A stretch of 64,000 bases of DNA from positions 333,393,920 to 333,457,919 of the forward strand of contig NC_073692.1 in the NCBI RefSeq assembly GCF_029784155.1, read 5' to 3'. The DNA comes from Uranotaenia lowii. Taxonomy: Eukaryota > Arthropoda > Insecta > Diptera > Culicidae. Each line of letters begins with the position of its first letter. The first letter of the stretch is position 1. Shown here piece after piece: positions 12,240 through 24,600 of this stretch. The notes beneath the pieces are model-generated. The model was not told the origin of the DNA. It saw nothing but the letters and a program-made list of their open reading frames with translations, and made no database searches. The translations under genes were made by a program, and so were the position numbers.

Positions 12240-13930
12240 TTTTGCATAACTCGAGAACCCATCAAGCAAATGGTATTATATTTGGCATGGGGTGGTATTT
12301 GGGAACGAGGAATATTTCTATGAATATTTAGTACCCCTCCCTCCTTTCAGTGGCGTGATAGGAAGGGGGGAGGGGGGCTACCTTACAATTTTTCATATAA
12401 CTCGAGAACTAATCAAGATATTGGATCCGAATTTGGCATGGGAAGGTATTTGGATACGAAAAATATTTCAATGATTATTTGAGACCCCTCCCTCTTTCCA
12501 GTTGAAAGGGGGAGGGGCCTCTTTCTATTTTTTTATATTGTTCAAAAACTAATAAAGCAAATGGAACCAAATTTGGCATGGAAGGGTATTTGGATACGAA
12601 AAATATTTCTATGATTATTTGAGACCCCTCCCTCTTTCCGGTAGGGAGATGTAAAGGGGGGAGGGGCCTCTTTTATAGTTTTCAACAGAACTAAGAAAGT
12701 AATTAAGCAAATGGAACCAAACTTGGCATGGGCGGGTATTTGGGAACGTGACATGTTCTAATGATTGTTTGAGACCCCTTCCTTCTTACAGTGGGGAGGA
12801 AGGAAAGAGGGAGGGAAGTTTCATACAATTTTTACTGCATAACTCAAGAACTACAACAGCAAATGGAACCAAATTTGGCATGGAACGATATTTGGGTACG
12901 AGAAATGCTTCTATGAATATTTGGTATCCCTTACTCTTTCGAAGAGGTGGATGAAAAGGGGGAGGCGAAGTCTCCCTTACAATTTTCAGTATAACTGGAG
13001 AGCCGATCAAGCAAATTTAACCATATTTGACATGTAAGTGTATTTGAATACGAGAAATGTTTCTATTATAAATTACCTTTTAAGCGGTAAGGTATAAAGG
13101 AAGAAGGGGGGTTTCCATTTTTTTTGCATACCTCGAGAATAAATCGAGCAAATGAAACCAAATTTCATCATAATCATCAAAAAGTATTTGAGTACGAAAA
13201 ATACTTTTTTGAATATTAAGTTATCACCCCTCTATTTAAAGAAGAGGAGAACGGAAAGGGGGATGGTACTCCCTTTCAAGTTTATACATAACTCAAAAAT
13301 TTACTACTAAAATAAAACCAAATTGGCATGGCATGGAATATAGAAAGGAAAGAGGGAAACTTACATTTAACTTTTATTTTACAAAATCCGAGAAATGGAC
13401 AAAACTTAACATGGAAAATTTTGGTATGACTCTATGATTATTTGACCTATCATCCTCTTTTCAGTGAGAAGGTACATGGGAGGAGGGAGGTGAGCCCAAT
13501 ACAATTTTGTTAGCATATGTTCTCAATTTATGCTTACGAAGCCAATAAATGGAAACAAATATGGCATGGAAAGGTACTTGGTTACGAGATATGTTTCTAC
13601 GATTGTTATAGACTCTTATGCTTTACAGTGTAGAGAGGGAAAGAAAGAAAGGGGCTCCATACAATTTTTGTTGTAAAGCTTAAATACTTATTAACCAATG
13701 GAACTATATTTGATATAAGAGGATTTTTGGGAACGAAAAAAAGTTTATTAAAGATTACAATCTCCATTCAGCAGGGGGTGAAGGGAAGGACAGGGGGGGC
13801 TCTCTAATCAGTTTATTAGCATAAATCCAGGACATATCAAGCAAAAACAACCATACTTTATAAGTTAGATTATTTGCGAACGATTAATTTGGGACCCTTC
13901 TTTTTTAGGGCGAAACTTAAGGAAACAGAT
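12240..13930 (+). repeat. Tandem units of about 150 bp inside the Helitron
   Basis: Each unit has an ATAACTCGAGAACTAATCAA-like start, then AATGGAACCAAATTTGGCATGG, then GTATTTGG(A/G)TACGA, then GATTATTTGAGACCCCTCC and a purine-rich GGGGGAGGGG stretch. The GGCATGG word falls near 12284, 12437, 12578, 12725 and 12880, then at decaying intervals to about 13860. Identity falls toward the 3' end. Confidence 0.8.
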
Positions 13931-14858
13931 GAAAATTATCAGCTCTTTAAAACAAATTTATAAATCAAGACTCAGAATATAAGTTATGGTTTGTGTTGCA
14001 ATTTGAAACTCCAGCTGAAACTCTCATTTTATAGTGGTTGCTTATTAATTTCGTCATAATTTGATTTAAAATAATACCAAAAACAATAAAAATTTGAATG
14101 ATTTCTGAAAATATCATTAGATTCTGAAAGGTGTAGCAAAGCACACCGGGTCAGCTAGTATCAAATAAAGATGTAATTTAAGATATTTTAACATCCTACT
14201 GAATACTGCATTATAGCTCATTTTAAAAGAAAAAATTGAGTATCAAAATATATCAACTTGAAATAGTTTTGTTTTCCTCTCCTGATCGGAATAGCACTTT
14301 TGATACAGTACACTTTTCAGCGCATTTTTGGCATAGAGTTAGAGCTGAGTGTTATTTAATTATTGCAACCTTTTTTATTGGATTTGCTATCAGATTTTAA
14401 TCGCCGTTTATTTATGATTCGAAATTTTATATTGCATGTTCGGCGGGATATGGAAGAAAGGTGGATATACAGGCATTAGTGCGACAATAGAAGAAAGCTT
14501 GATAGGTGTTGAAATTTTAGGCTAGAGGGTATGTTTTATTAAAAGCTCCCATGAATTGTAACGCCTTTTCTCTATTCATTAGCTAAATATGCATGAGAAA
14601 ATAAGAAACAGAATTCCCATATAAAGCGAGCCCAGTGCACACTGGTACAGAACATCAATCTAGCGGAACTAAACTAATAGCGCCCAGGGATGAAAAGATA
14701 GACTTTTGATGTCTTCGACAACATTGTATAATTTTACAAGGCACATACTTTGAAATAAAATATAGAGTCGAGGGGTCCACCAATAGCAAGATAAAAATGC
14801 TAACTTTTTGTTAGGCATTTTAGAGCTTTGGTTCCTTCTACAAAGTTGTTTATCTTAA

Positions 14859-15427
14859 AAAATACATAACTTTGCTGAACAAGTCAAAGTTCTACAATTT
14901 CATTCTAAGGAGTTACAATGAAATTAAGAAAAAAAACCTTGAAAAAAACAGTTTTTCAAATCTGAAACGTTGTAGGTAAGACAAAACAATTTTCAGTCTT
15001 CGAAACGAAAGTGATATTTGTGAACAAAATACTAGATATTCAATCTTAAAATTGCGTCAAGTTCCACCAAGTTACACGCTAGTTTTATATGGTAATGATT
15101 CCTATTAACACCAAAAATAAAATCCACATTGGTTGATGGTGCAAAAATTTGCGCAATTCGATAAACTTTTCTTTGAAAATCGTTAATATATCACACTGAA
15201 TGCGTTCTACAGCGCTTCAACAATTTCAAAACACATCATAATGAACTAAACGATTGTAGAACATAACATTTTTCAACTTTGTTTCGAAGACTGTAAATTG
15301 TTTTGTCTTACCTACAACGTTTCAGATTTAAAAAACTGTTTTTTCAAGATTTTTTTTCTTTATTTCATTGTTACTCCTTAGAATGAAATTGTATAACTTT
15401 GACTTGTTCAGCAAAGTTATGTATTTT
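14859..15427. repeat. Inner inverted repeat with 148-bp arms
   Basis: 14859-15006 is the inverted match of 15281-15427. Shared words include ATACATAACTTTGCTGAACA, TGAAACGTTGTAGGTAAGAC and GTCTTCGAAAC. The spacer is about 274 bp. It begins where the larger inverted repeat loses similarity, so it may be a separate foldback inserted beside that arm. Confidence 0.7.
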
Positions 15428-16827
15428 GATATTGTGTTATACATGTACTTTGAACCCACTACACAGCTTTCAAATAAGCAATCAAGATAGCAAAAGATTA
15501 AAAAAAATATTTTGAAATTTTTTTTTTGTTATAATTCAATATTTCTCTGGGGTAGGACAAGGTTTGTGCTTTGTTCACATGTATTGTACTGCAAGAATCA
15601 AGGAATATTTCAATTCCAAAGTGATATTATGTGGAACTTTCTATATATCTCTGGCGATTTTTGAATGAAAATTTTTGTTTTCCCATATAAATTCCCATAC
15701 AACATTAAAAATCGTTACACTAATTCAGGACTGGATGGATTACTTCCAAAATTTTTATTGCTATTTTCGGCAGCAAAAACAACCAAAAAAAGTTATGAGA
15801 GGTGTAAAAATTTAAGAATTTGAAATTTTCATAGAAAGCTGGCAGTGGTGTAACGTACCTGTTTGGAAAATATTAATTACCTAAATGTTTAAAACCAACC
15901 ATGGATATCAGTGGGTTGCTAGAAAACATCCACAGAAAGAATGGAGAAATATTAAAATATTATAACAAAAACTCATCGTACTTTATTGAAAGGTTTTCGA
16001 AATTTGTCATGATTATTTGACATAGCAGAGAAAATCATCCCTGGAAGTTTGGATGTGATCTGAAGAAAATTGGAAAAGTTAAACCATTCTAAGCTTCAGT
16101 GCACAATGGTCCTGAAATGAAATTTAGCGGGAAGCAATTATTAGCACCTTCCCCTTAAGTTTGATGCTTTTGATGCCTTAGACCAACTTTTACAACAACT
16201 AAAGGCGATCATTTTGACTGGAAAATTTTTAGGATGGTTCATACGGTTTCTGACATTCGAAAATTATTTCTCAACCAAAAGTCGCAATTTTACATAAAGA
16301 TGGAACTCCGAAGTTCACATTTGGCTGAAAAAATGTTTTACGGGAGCTTCAGGTGACTCTTGTAGCGTGAAAGTTACTCAGGAAATTCCATCACCCTTTG
16401 AAAGGTTAAACTATCGATAACGGAAGTTCTATGCGCTTTCAATAGAACTTCTTTCAAGAAGGTCCATAACGTTCGCGTAACATTCTAAAACGCACCATTG
16501 AGATACTTGAAGGTGTTTCAAAGAACCTGTGTGGGAATTCTAAGCGACATGTCAAAAATGTCTGTCAATTTCTTGTCATGGTATTTGTTTCGTTTGTAGC
16601 TGTACTGATATTTACAAATAGAATTCGATTCAAGATTTTTTCGAATTTTTCTTATAAATGTAAAGATATTCCAACAAATTTTTGATGATGCGAATTTTTG
16701 TTACTATTCATATTGTGTACTGAAAGTCCTTTAAACGAAATAAGGTACAATCTATTGACCAACCTATTCAATCATCTCAAATGACATTAAGTTTAATTAC
16801 TAATTTACAGTGGCAATGAACTATTGC
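15428..16827. other. Spacer without recognisable feature
   Basis: AT-rich sequence between the foldback arms. I find no frame with a domain, no RNA and no further inverted repeat. Confidence 0.4.
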
Positions 16828-16895
16828 TGGATTGGTCGAGAGGCTGGTGAGTTTCATTGCAACCTAGAGAGCAGCGGTTCAATTCTCTAGACGTA
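16828..16895 (+). other. tRNA-like sequence (Leu/Ser-like D arm)
   Basis: TGGTCGAGAGG (16833-16843) resembles box A of class II tRNAs, and CGGTTCAATTCTC (16875-16887) resembles box B. The spacing of about 40 bases is short for a class II tRNA with a variable arm. I take it as a tRNA relic or SINE head. Confidence 0.4.
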
Positions 16896-18668
16896 ATCAA
16901 AACAATATAATTAAAACCAATGAGATAGACCATGATAGACCGGCAACCTAGCAATCTGATAAACAGACTTTGTAGAAGGAACCAAAGCTCTAAAATGCTT
17001 AACAAAAAAGTTAGCATTTTTATCTTGCTATTGGTGGACCCCTCGACTCTATATTTTATTTTAAAGTATGCGCCTTGCAAAATTATGCAATGTTGTCGAA
17101 GACATCAAAAGTCTATCTTTTCATCCCTGGGCGCTATTCATTTAGTTCCGCTAGATTGGTGTTCTGTAACAGTGTGCAGTAGTTTGAGAGCGTGTTTTTA
17201 CGCACATTTCGAGCGAGCAAAAACGTAACATAACGCTTTTCATGAAACCTGCTCTCTAGCCTAAAATCTCAACACCTATCAGGCTTGCTTCTATTGGCGC
17301 ACTAATGCCTGTCTATTCACCTTTCTTTCATATTCTATTAAAATAAAATTTCTCTCTATAATTTCATCCCGCCGAATGTGTCATCTAAAATTTCGAAACA
17401 CACAAACTTGAAAAAATAATAATAAATTTTACTATAACGATTCCAAATTTATCAGAATCAAAGATTGAACGCAATGATTATTCCGGTAAGTCCTTAACAA
17501 ATAATATAAAATGATGTTCGTTTTCTGACAACTTGGTTTTCAGGTACACACAGATGTGTAGTATGCAGTTCGATTGATCTGGGCAAGACAAAAAAATTTG
17601 GTGAGAGCAAAGAAAATCTAACGCGGTAGAAAAAGTTATTAATTGCAGAAATTGTATTATTTCAGTTTTAAAAAGAAGCAAAAATCTTCAGCAGGCGAGC
17701 CATGTTCCAAATTTAGTCGACATGTGGATGGTTTTAACAGTTAGCTTTATACAAATGCTTTATCCTAAAGATCTTTATTTTTTTAGAACTTTTTTCTGCA
17801 ACGGTAAATTTTTTAGGCTCCATGGTGACTTTTTCTAGTCTCATAAACCGTACCCAGTTTCATATATTTTTGCACAGTCTCCTAAGCTTTAATATCAATA
17901 ACTTTGAAACACCATTAAACGAATACGAATGAAAATACACATAGGAATTTGTAGTTTTGAACTTAAGAGAATTTATTCAAAAGTTATATTTAATGATTGA
18001 TTGAATGATTTCACTAGTTTACAAAATTAAAAAAAAATCGTGAACTTTATTGAACGACCAATATTTTTAATGTGAAATCGGGCGCTGAATCTGAAAATTA
18101 AATTAAAAAAATTCTCAGTAGAGCAGTTTTTGAGTAATGCTCCCTATATGAAAATTTGAAAAATTAAAAAAAGTTCTTTTACTTAGATTGAAATATCTCG
18201 GACTGCATAACAGTAATTTGAAATCTCATTTTTGCATTTCAAGCGTGAATAAATTTTCTATCAATCATGTGAACACCTTTTTTGCGTATAATCAACAGTA
18301 TTGTTGATATTCGTGACTTTATGATAGAAAAAATGATTGAAAAAGCTTTTTTTAGAGAAATCTTTTTTCAGCGAAGCGAGTGCGATTTTCCATGTTTAAT
18401 TCTTCCTATACTATGATAAGTACACTGCGGTTCGTTAAATTGTTCAAAAATGCCAAAAATTACTGTAGTGGTTAAGTAATCTAAACTTCTTTAATTTTCA
18501 ACCGATTTTTTTTTATAAATAACTACTTGAAATGTTTGTTTTGAAATGACATTTAAAGCCAAATGAAAATAAGAATTTATAAATGTTATCATCGAGTCTA
18601 AAACTTTGGCTGAAAAAAAATTTCTCCAAAAAAAAAAGTTTTTTATAATTTTTTCTATCATAAAGCCA

Positions 18669-19365
18669 CACTCAGGCAAATTCTTATTATAATTTTTATA
18701 AGATGCATTTTATGAACCGCTTTTTAGAGTGTAAAATAATTTTTGATAAGAGTCTTATGAAATTCTTTCAATTTTCATACGATGTTCTTATGAAAAATAG
18801 AAGAAACGGCATTGTGTGAAAGTAATGAACACATTCGTTCATTTGAACAGTTTTTTCATCATCTAACAGAACGAAGCAATCGCCAGTTCATAGTTACTAT
18901 AGTTTTACTTCAAAGATAAATGATATTGTCATTTCCGGAATGGTAAGTCCGATTTGTTGTTTCTGATGTGAGCGACATATTAGTAATTTGAAATATATTT
19001 TTGTTTACTTTTCAGCTATCTGATCTAACAAGGTCGAAGATTGGGATGCGGTAAAAAAAACTTTGATGGAAGCGTCTGTTGATGCACTGCTGATGGTGAC
19101 CATATATGATTTGATTTCAAACAAATTTGGCAAACAATAAAGAGAATGTTTTCAGCATGAAATATCTAAAATCATTCTTATTAGAAAGTGATTTACTGTT
19201 TCCATAAGAACTTCTTATGAAAAGCAACAACCTCTCATTGCAACAGGCGTTCATCTTCAGAATTCATTCGCGTCATAAGACAATCTTATGAATTTCAATG
19301 ATTTTTCTTATGGCGCCACTTCATAAGAGAATCTTATGGCATACATAATAGTATTTTTCTGAGTG
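18669..19365. mobile_element. 697-bp inverted-ended element nested in the foldback
   Basis: The ends CACTCAGGCAAATTCTTATT and (reverse complement) CACTCAGAAAAATACTATTA are similar. The flanks show CA on both sides (18667-18668 and 19366-19367). The element is rich in short palindromes of the type CATAAGA/TCTTATG, for example near 19200, 19275-19290 and 19323-19337, which may be subterminal protein-binding sites. The middle (about 18800-19140) has more even base composition and holds a candidate exon-intron-exon structure. Confidence 0.65.
18803..19140 (+). pseudogene. Candidate captured, spliced gene fragment
   Basis: A strong donor GTAAGT (18943-18948) and an acceptor with a pyrimidine tract ending TTTTCAG (19009-19015) bound a 73-bp interval, a typical insect intron size. 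Downstream, one frame is open for 38 codons (19024-19137) and ends TAA at 19138-19140. Its peptide, with VEDWDAVKKTLMEA near the start and ending NKFGKQ, has a protein-like composition. Upstream, a 37-codon stretch (about 18803-18913) is open in one frame. A TGA at 19021-19023 lies just after the acceptor in the downstream frame, so the fragment is not translatable as it stands. I do not recognise the parent protein. Chance is possible. Confidence 0.3.
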
Positions 19366-19670
19366 CACGAATATCAACAATATTGTTGATTATACGCAAA
19401 AATGATGTTCACTTGATCGATAGAACATTCATTCACCTTTAGTATGCAAAAAAATATATTTCAAATTACTGTTATGCAGTCCAAGATATTTCAATCTAAG
19501 CAAAAGATTTTTTTTTAATTTTTCAAATATGCATATTTGGAGCATAACTAAAAAACTGCTCTACCAAGAATTTTTTGAATTTCATTTTCGGATTCAGCAC
19601 CCGATTTCACATTAAAAATGACCTTCAGTTTACTTAGTTCAAAAATGCTGTAAACTAGTGTTTTCAATAA

Positions 19671-20673
19671 AATACGTCTTGAATTTTAATAACTTATTTA
19701 TGAAATTTAATTGATAGCTGAACGGAAAAAGCAATTTATGGCCTTATTTTAAATGAATGAATTAAAAAAAAATGTTGGCGTCCTTAACTTGATTATTCTG
19801 TCAGTTTTTGTTCATCACCTCTAGTTCTTGGTGATATGGCGTTTATTAGTACAAATATGAATTAGATTTGAGTCAATTCAATCATTAACAACACCTGGGA
19901 ACAGCATTTCTGTTGCCTATGGTCTTGTCAAGATTCTCTATTTTCAGAAATTCAAGGCTTTTAAAATAAGAAATACTAGTATTTTAAGAAATTTTTATAT
20001 ATAACATCACAACCATTTATAACACCATTAAAAAAAAATCTTTGAGTAATTTATTTTAAAGATTTAAACTGATTTAATTTTTACTCGAAGCCTGCAAAAC
20101 GATTTGACATATGTATGCTTTCATAGCAAAGATGAAATTTGGCTTAAATGTTCTTCAAAGTTTCCTCGAAAATTCAGGATTTTGCAGAATCGGAAAAAAG
20201 TAACAATAAAAAAACATCGATAATTTTTTTTACAAAACTCGAAACTATTCGCGGTCTTCGATCATTGAATTGGAACCATTTTTTTTTTAATATTTGTAGA
20301 GTTCTCTAGTTGTGCCAAAAGAGGGCCAATATTTCTAAAATGATTTAGTTTTCTATTTTCTAATTTTATTTCGAACACTAATTGCATATGAGGCCCTCAG
20401 ACCCAAAAAGGTAAATATAAGTGCAAAAATGGTCGATTTTTAGTTAATAATGCAAGACAATTCATCAAATTTTGGAAAATATATATGAAAATTACCAAAT
20501 ATAACAACTAAAAAGCTTGTTGCCTTTTGTAATTGATAAACCAACAACACAGAATGATTCGGAATTTGTTTGGTTTCCTCCATTCCGTCAAACAATTCTA
20601 ATATTCTGATTTTTTGAAAAATAATGATAAAAAAGAAGTTGGACTTTGCTATTTTCAAAAGTAGTTGTTGGTC
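19671..20673. other. No recognisable feature
   Basis: AT-rich with homopolymer runs. I see no gene or bounded repeat. Confidence 0.4.
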
Positions 20674-20755
20674 AAAAATCGACTTGCTGGGACTTTCTAG
20701 GCGGTAAACCGGCCGTGCTTTAGAATATCAAAAAAGTTCCAGTAAGTCGATTTTT
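20674..20755. repeat. Short inverted repeat with 24-bp arms
   Basis: AAAAATCGACTTGCTGGGAC (from 20674) and its inverted near-copy (20731-20755) flank a GC-richer loop. Related TCGACGTTTTATGCATTTTT words recur in direct order near 20787 and 20907, so this is part of a longer degenerate repeat running to about 20990. Confidence 0.6.
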
Positions 20756-21454
20756 TATCAATTTTTTTTTCTGTTGAACACCAAATCTCGACGTTTAATG
20801 CATTTCTATGTTTTTTGGCATAAAAATAAAAGTTTTGATTTTCCGGATTTCCTTTGGGACCTCACGCAATTTTGAAAATTCCAAATTTGATTTTTGAAAA
20901 AAAAATCGACGTTTTATGCATTTTTAAGTAAATTGGCATCAAAACTTAGATTTTTTCGAATTTTTTTGATCACTTCTTAGGGGATTTTTAAGGGTTAAAA
21001 AACCGAAACTTTGAGCGCTTTGAGGCACCCCGAAATAAAGTCTGATTGAGCTGATATTTGCACGGGTCAGTTTTTTGGGCCAATCTTAAAAATGTATATA
21101 ATCGGTTTGCGAAATACGACATGACCCATTTGGCTGCCACACTTAATCAGGTACATAAAATCGCTGCCAGATGGAGGTGCGAAAATTTGTGTTTTTAAAA
21201 TAATTACACATATACACTTATTTCAACTGGAACTTTAATTCGTTAAAAATTTCTCCAGTTTATATTTAATGCAATGATTTTTAATTTGATAAACTGATGT
21301 GGAAATAACGTAATGAAATAAATTTTTTTCCCTAAAATTTCAGTAAAAAATACCACGAAAAAAATTGTTCGACTATAAGTACGATGTTATACGAAAAACT
21401 GTGTAAATAATCTGGATCTCAGATCTCATACAGTTTTATATGCAAACTTCGAAT

Positions 21455-21665
21455 ACAAATCGAGCAAATGACCCCTCATTCCTCAAAGTGGGAAGATATG
21501 AAAAAAGAGGATAGTTTAGAAAGAAAATAAAAGTAAATTTGGTATGGGAAAGTATTTGGCTATGAGAAATAATTGTATGACGATTTGAGACCCCTGTACC
21601 CATTCAAAGGGGAGCTGGAAAGGAAATAAAAGGCTCGCATACAATTTCTCCCATACTCGATTTAA
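21455..21665 (+). repeat. Helitron-type tandem-unit fragment
   Basis: Two diverged units match the 150-bp repeat of the 12014-14158 Helitron: ATCGAGCAAATG, TTTGGTATGGGAAAGTATTT, GATTTGAGACCCC and a purine-rich spacer. No Helitron end is visible, so this is an internal remnant. Confidence 0.6.
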
Positions 21666-24600
21666 TCTTCTAAATATAGTGATTTGAGGATCATGTTGCA
21701 GCTTTCATTTTAAAAAGGTTGAATAATTAAAAATTTGAGTTTAAAGTTGATGTACTGAAAAAACAAAAAAATATTTGAAAAGTGTAGTAATTAAATGAAT
21801 ATTTGACTGTATACCCTTTAAAAAGAATGTGACCAAAGCGTAGGCCATAATTTCAAAAAGTTTTTAAGTACAAGCCTTTTTGAACTTTTGAATTTTGAAA
21901 GAAAGAATTCAGAATTTGAGTTTGTAAAGATTTATACAGCGTTTTCGAAGACTACAAAAAATGGAATTTAAGGATTTTCTATTTATTTTCTACAAATTGA
22001 AGAAGATTCTTGCTACATTAAACTCAAATTAGACAATCATCAAGCCATATTAAGGCACTTAAGGGCTTCGCTGAAATTCAGTTACAGACTAAATGTAAAT
22101 GATAAATATTTCAGCTAAGAATTCTATATTCAGAACTATTAAATTAGTAATCGGTGGTGAGCTAAATTTTACACAATTCTTCTATTTTTAAATTTATTTG
22201 GGTTGTTTTTCAAAAAAATATTTTTCAAAACACATGTTATTGCTGTGGCTATTTTTTATTCCTTTCCTATTTTCTACCCATCGGTCATTTCGAGTTATTC
22301 ATGCTTACCGAAAAAGTGGTATGAAAACAATTTCACGATGAATTCAACCCTTCAATAATCATTCTTTTCTTCTTTATGATAGCTGCATTGTAACCTTTTC
22401 TAGGTGAGAAATGAACGTCAAGCGGCACATTCATCAAATACTGAGCATTTTCGTATTTGACCATAAGCCATTAAGGTAGTAGCCGAAGACCGAATTTCAC
22501 CTGCCAGAAATATTAGTCTCTTGGGTTTTTTTGAATGAGTTTAAAGTCGTTAACAGTTTTCGCTCTTTTTTGAAGTTCTTGTTCTGTTTCAAAAGATGTC
22601 GTAAAACGTCAGAGTCAATCGCTTGTAAGTTGCTCTCGTCAATCAATATTTCATGGAACATCCAGTATAGATTAACCCTTTAATGCATGACTTGCATGAC
22701 AAATTTCTTCCAAACCTTGTCAGTTGGGTGCAAGAAGGTGTTAGTGATTGATTGAGGTTAAAAAATTTGATAGAATTAGCAAATCTGAAGAAATATCAGC
22801 AATTTTCCAAAAACTACTTTTTTGGAAAAAATATAAATATATTTGAATTTAGCATTTTTTTCTGCATGCTTTGTTTGATATCTCACATAAACATAGAAAA
22901 ACCGTGATTAAAATACCATACTAATTTCTTTTTATCTCTAGAACATTTTATGTCCTAACATCTTCCAAAAATATCCACGCGTTTCCGAGATATTTGGATT
23001 TTGGTAAGTGTTGATTTAAAACAATACTATGCATTAAAGGAATAAGGAAAATTGCAATAAATTAAAAAAGTTCAATTGAAAAAAAAAACAAAATTTCTTG
23101 TTTGAGCTTATGTTTAATAGCTCTCCAAAATAGATTAAATAAAGTTTTTACAATTCGAACTGATTTCAAAAACTTGAAACAATCGACTTACAATATTTAA
23201 GTCGTATAGAGGTTCCTTTTCATTTTCAACATTCCGTTACTTTACACAAACAAAACAGCTGTTGGGAGAAACATTCTCACATCTCAAGTTTTTCTTTGGC
23301 TCTTGAAGACAAGTCTATGAAAAAAAAGACTACCGGAAGAAATTTACATAAAATGTACATCCGTAAGCTGCTTTACAGCCTCCATTCCCAGCCAAGCCAA
23401 AGAGCAGCCAAATGTAAATAATTCACCCTTGCTTGACAGCACTGACAAAACCGTGCCGGGAAAGAATAAGGAATCCAAATTTCAGGATTGAACTTTTCAT
23501 GTTCCACGAAAAAGAAAAACATTGCTCGAGACTTCAGCATGGGTGCTGAATTTGACACAAATTGTCAAGGTCACGTACATATGCCAAAATTTAAAAAAAA
23601 ATCACAAATATCATTTTAACTAGAAGAGTGAAGAAATTTTGAAAACATGTTATATATGCACAAATAACTGCTCTCTAAAAGCAACATTTACAATTCATAT
23701 TTGGAAAAATAACAACTCAAAAAAACACTTTTAGAGTTGTCAACGAATCGGAAACAGTTGCCCCCATGTGTTTTTACCGGACAAACTTCTCTAAACAACC
23801 CCATGTGCTCTCAACTTGAAATCAAAAGACTTTGCAAACACGATTTAAAGTTGCATTCTTGAATCAATGAAAAACGCCATTCCGGCAAATGGTATCCACT
23901 TTCTGTTCTGCCATGTCATCCGGGAACAAAACGATTCCTAGGAAAGTTTAACGGCCACCAGCGAGGGCAGAAAAAAACGCACCAGTGAGCGGCAGATCGT
24001 TCCAGATTTGACTGGACCGGAATCGAATCTCAAGCATAAGACAGACTCAAGCGACAGACAAGCGGAAATAAATAGTCAACAGAAAACTTGAACCGGTAAT
24101 AATGCTAATGAAATAGTGATTGCAATTGCTTGCGCCTGGCACTTGGCGAGATTGGGAAGAATTGGTCTTGGCCAGGCTTGGGCGCACTTTGGCGAGGATA
24201 TCTGAAATTTTCTTTCAAGAGAAAACCTTATCTTTTTAGCCTTTTCAAGCCTTTCCTTGTTATTTGAGAGAGGATTGTCATTTGAAATTTTAAACAGCTA
24301 TGGGATTAGTCGCTTTTCAATTCTCGTATTGAATTTGGAGTACAGAGTCACAATGAAAAAATAAAAAAATAAAAAATGAAAACGATGATGCAACTTGAAA
24401 GATTTTCTTCACATTTGTTGAAATAAAATAAGTTTTCTTATTCTCATTGCTTGAATTTTTTGGTAAAAAAAACATTGAAAAATAACCTAAATCCTCTACT
24501 TTACTATTTCAAAGTATTTTAATGTATCTAAAATTCAATTGTCAATTATAAAATTCGTTGTCGTTCGATTCGTAACAGTTTCACAGTTCATGCAGTAGAG

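Larger units (their letters stand above)
12014..14158 (+). mobile_element. Non-autonomous Helitron, complete at both ends
   Basis: The element starts TC (TCTATATATATAAAAATG) and ends CTAG. It lies between a host A (12013) and T (14159), the A|T target known for Helitrons. Eleven bases before the end is a GGTGT...ACACC hairpin (14130-14146), the expected 3' structure. It has no terminal inverted repeats and no target duplication. Inside are a CTGT microsatellite and about twelve diverged units of roughly 150 bp. No Rep/helicase gene is present, so it depends on an autonomous relative. The 84- and 121-codon frames across the CTGT tract are artefacts. Related 3' ends occur at 36267 and 36632. 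Confidence 0.85.
14417..17392. repeat. Large inverted repeat with 430-bp arms
   Basis: The arm 14417-14850 matches the reverse complement of 16968-17392 with moderate divergence. Shared words include TTCGGCGGGAT, CAGGCATTAGTGCG, TAGCGCCCAGGGATGAAAAG, and GGTTCCTTCTACAAAG at the inner edges. The spacer of about 2.1 kb holds a second inverted repeat (14859-15427) and a tRNA-like sequence. There is no coding capacity. This looks like a foldback or MITE-type element, or two facing copies of one element. Confidence 0.65.
18005..19670. mobile_element. Foldback element interrupted by a 697-bp insertion
   Basis: The left arm (about 18005-18340) and the right arm (about 19366-19670) are inverted copies. 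Shared words are GTGAAATCGGGCGCTGAATC, AGAGCAGTTTTT, and GACTGCATAACAGTAATTTG with its near-match. A shorter inverted repeat (about 18320-18375 with 18605-18665) lies in the loop. Removing 18669-19365 restores the arm-to-loop junction, because the left arm keeps the uninterrupted order around CATAAAGTCACGAATATC. A third family member, with its loop in opposite orientation, is at 61480-62000. Confidence 0.7.

Noticed and set aside
11900..12269. 121- and 84-codon minus-strand frames with TDRQ repeats
   Set aside because: The repeats are the CTGT microsatellite of the Helitron read on the other strand.
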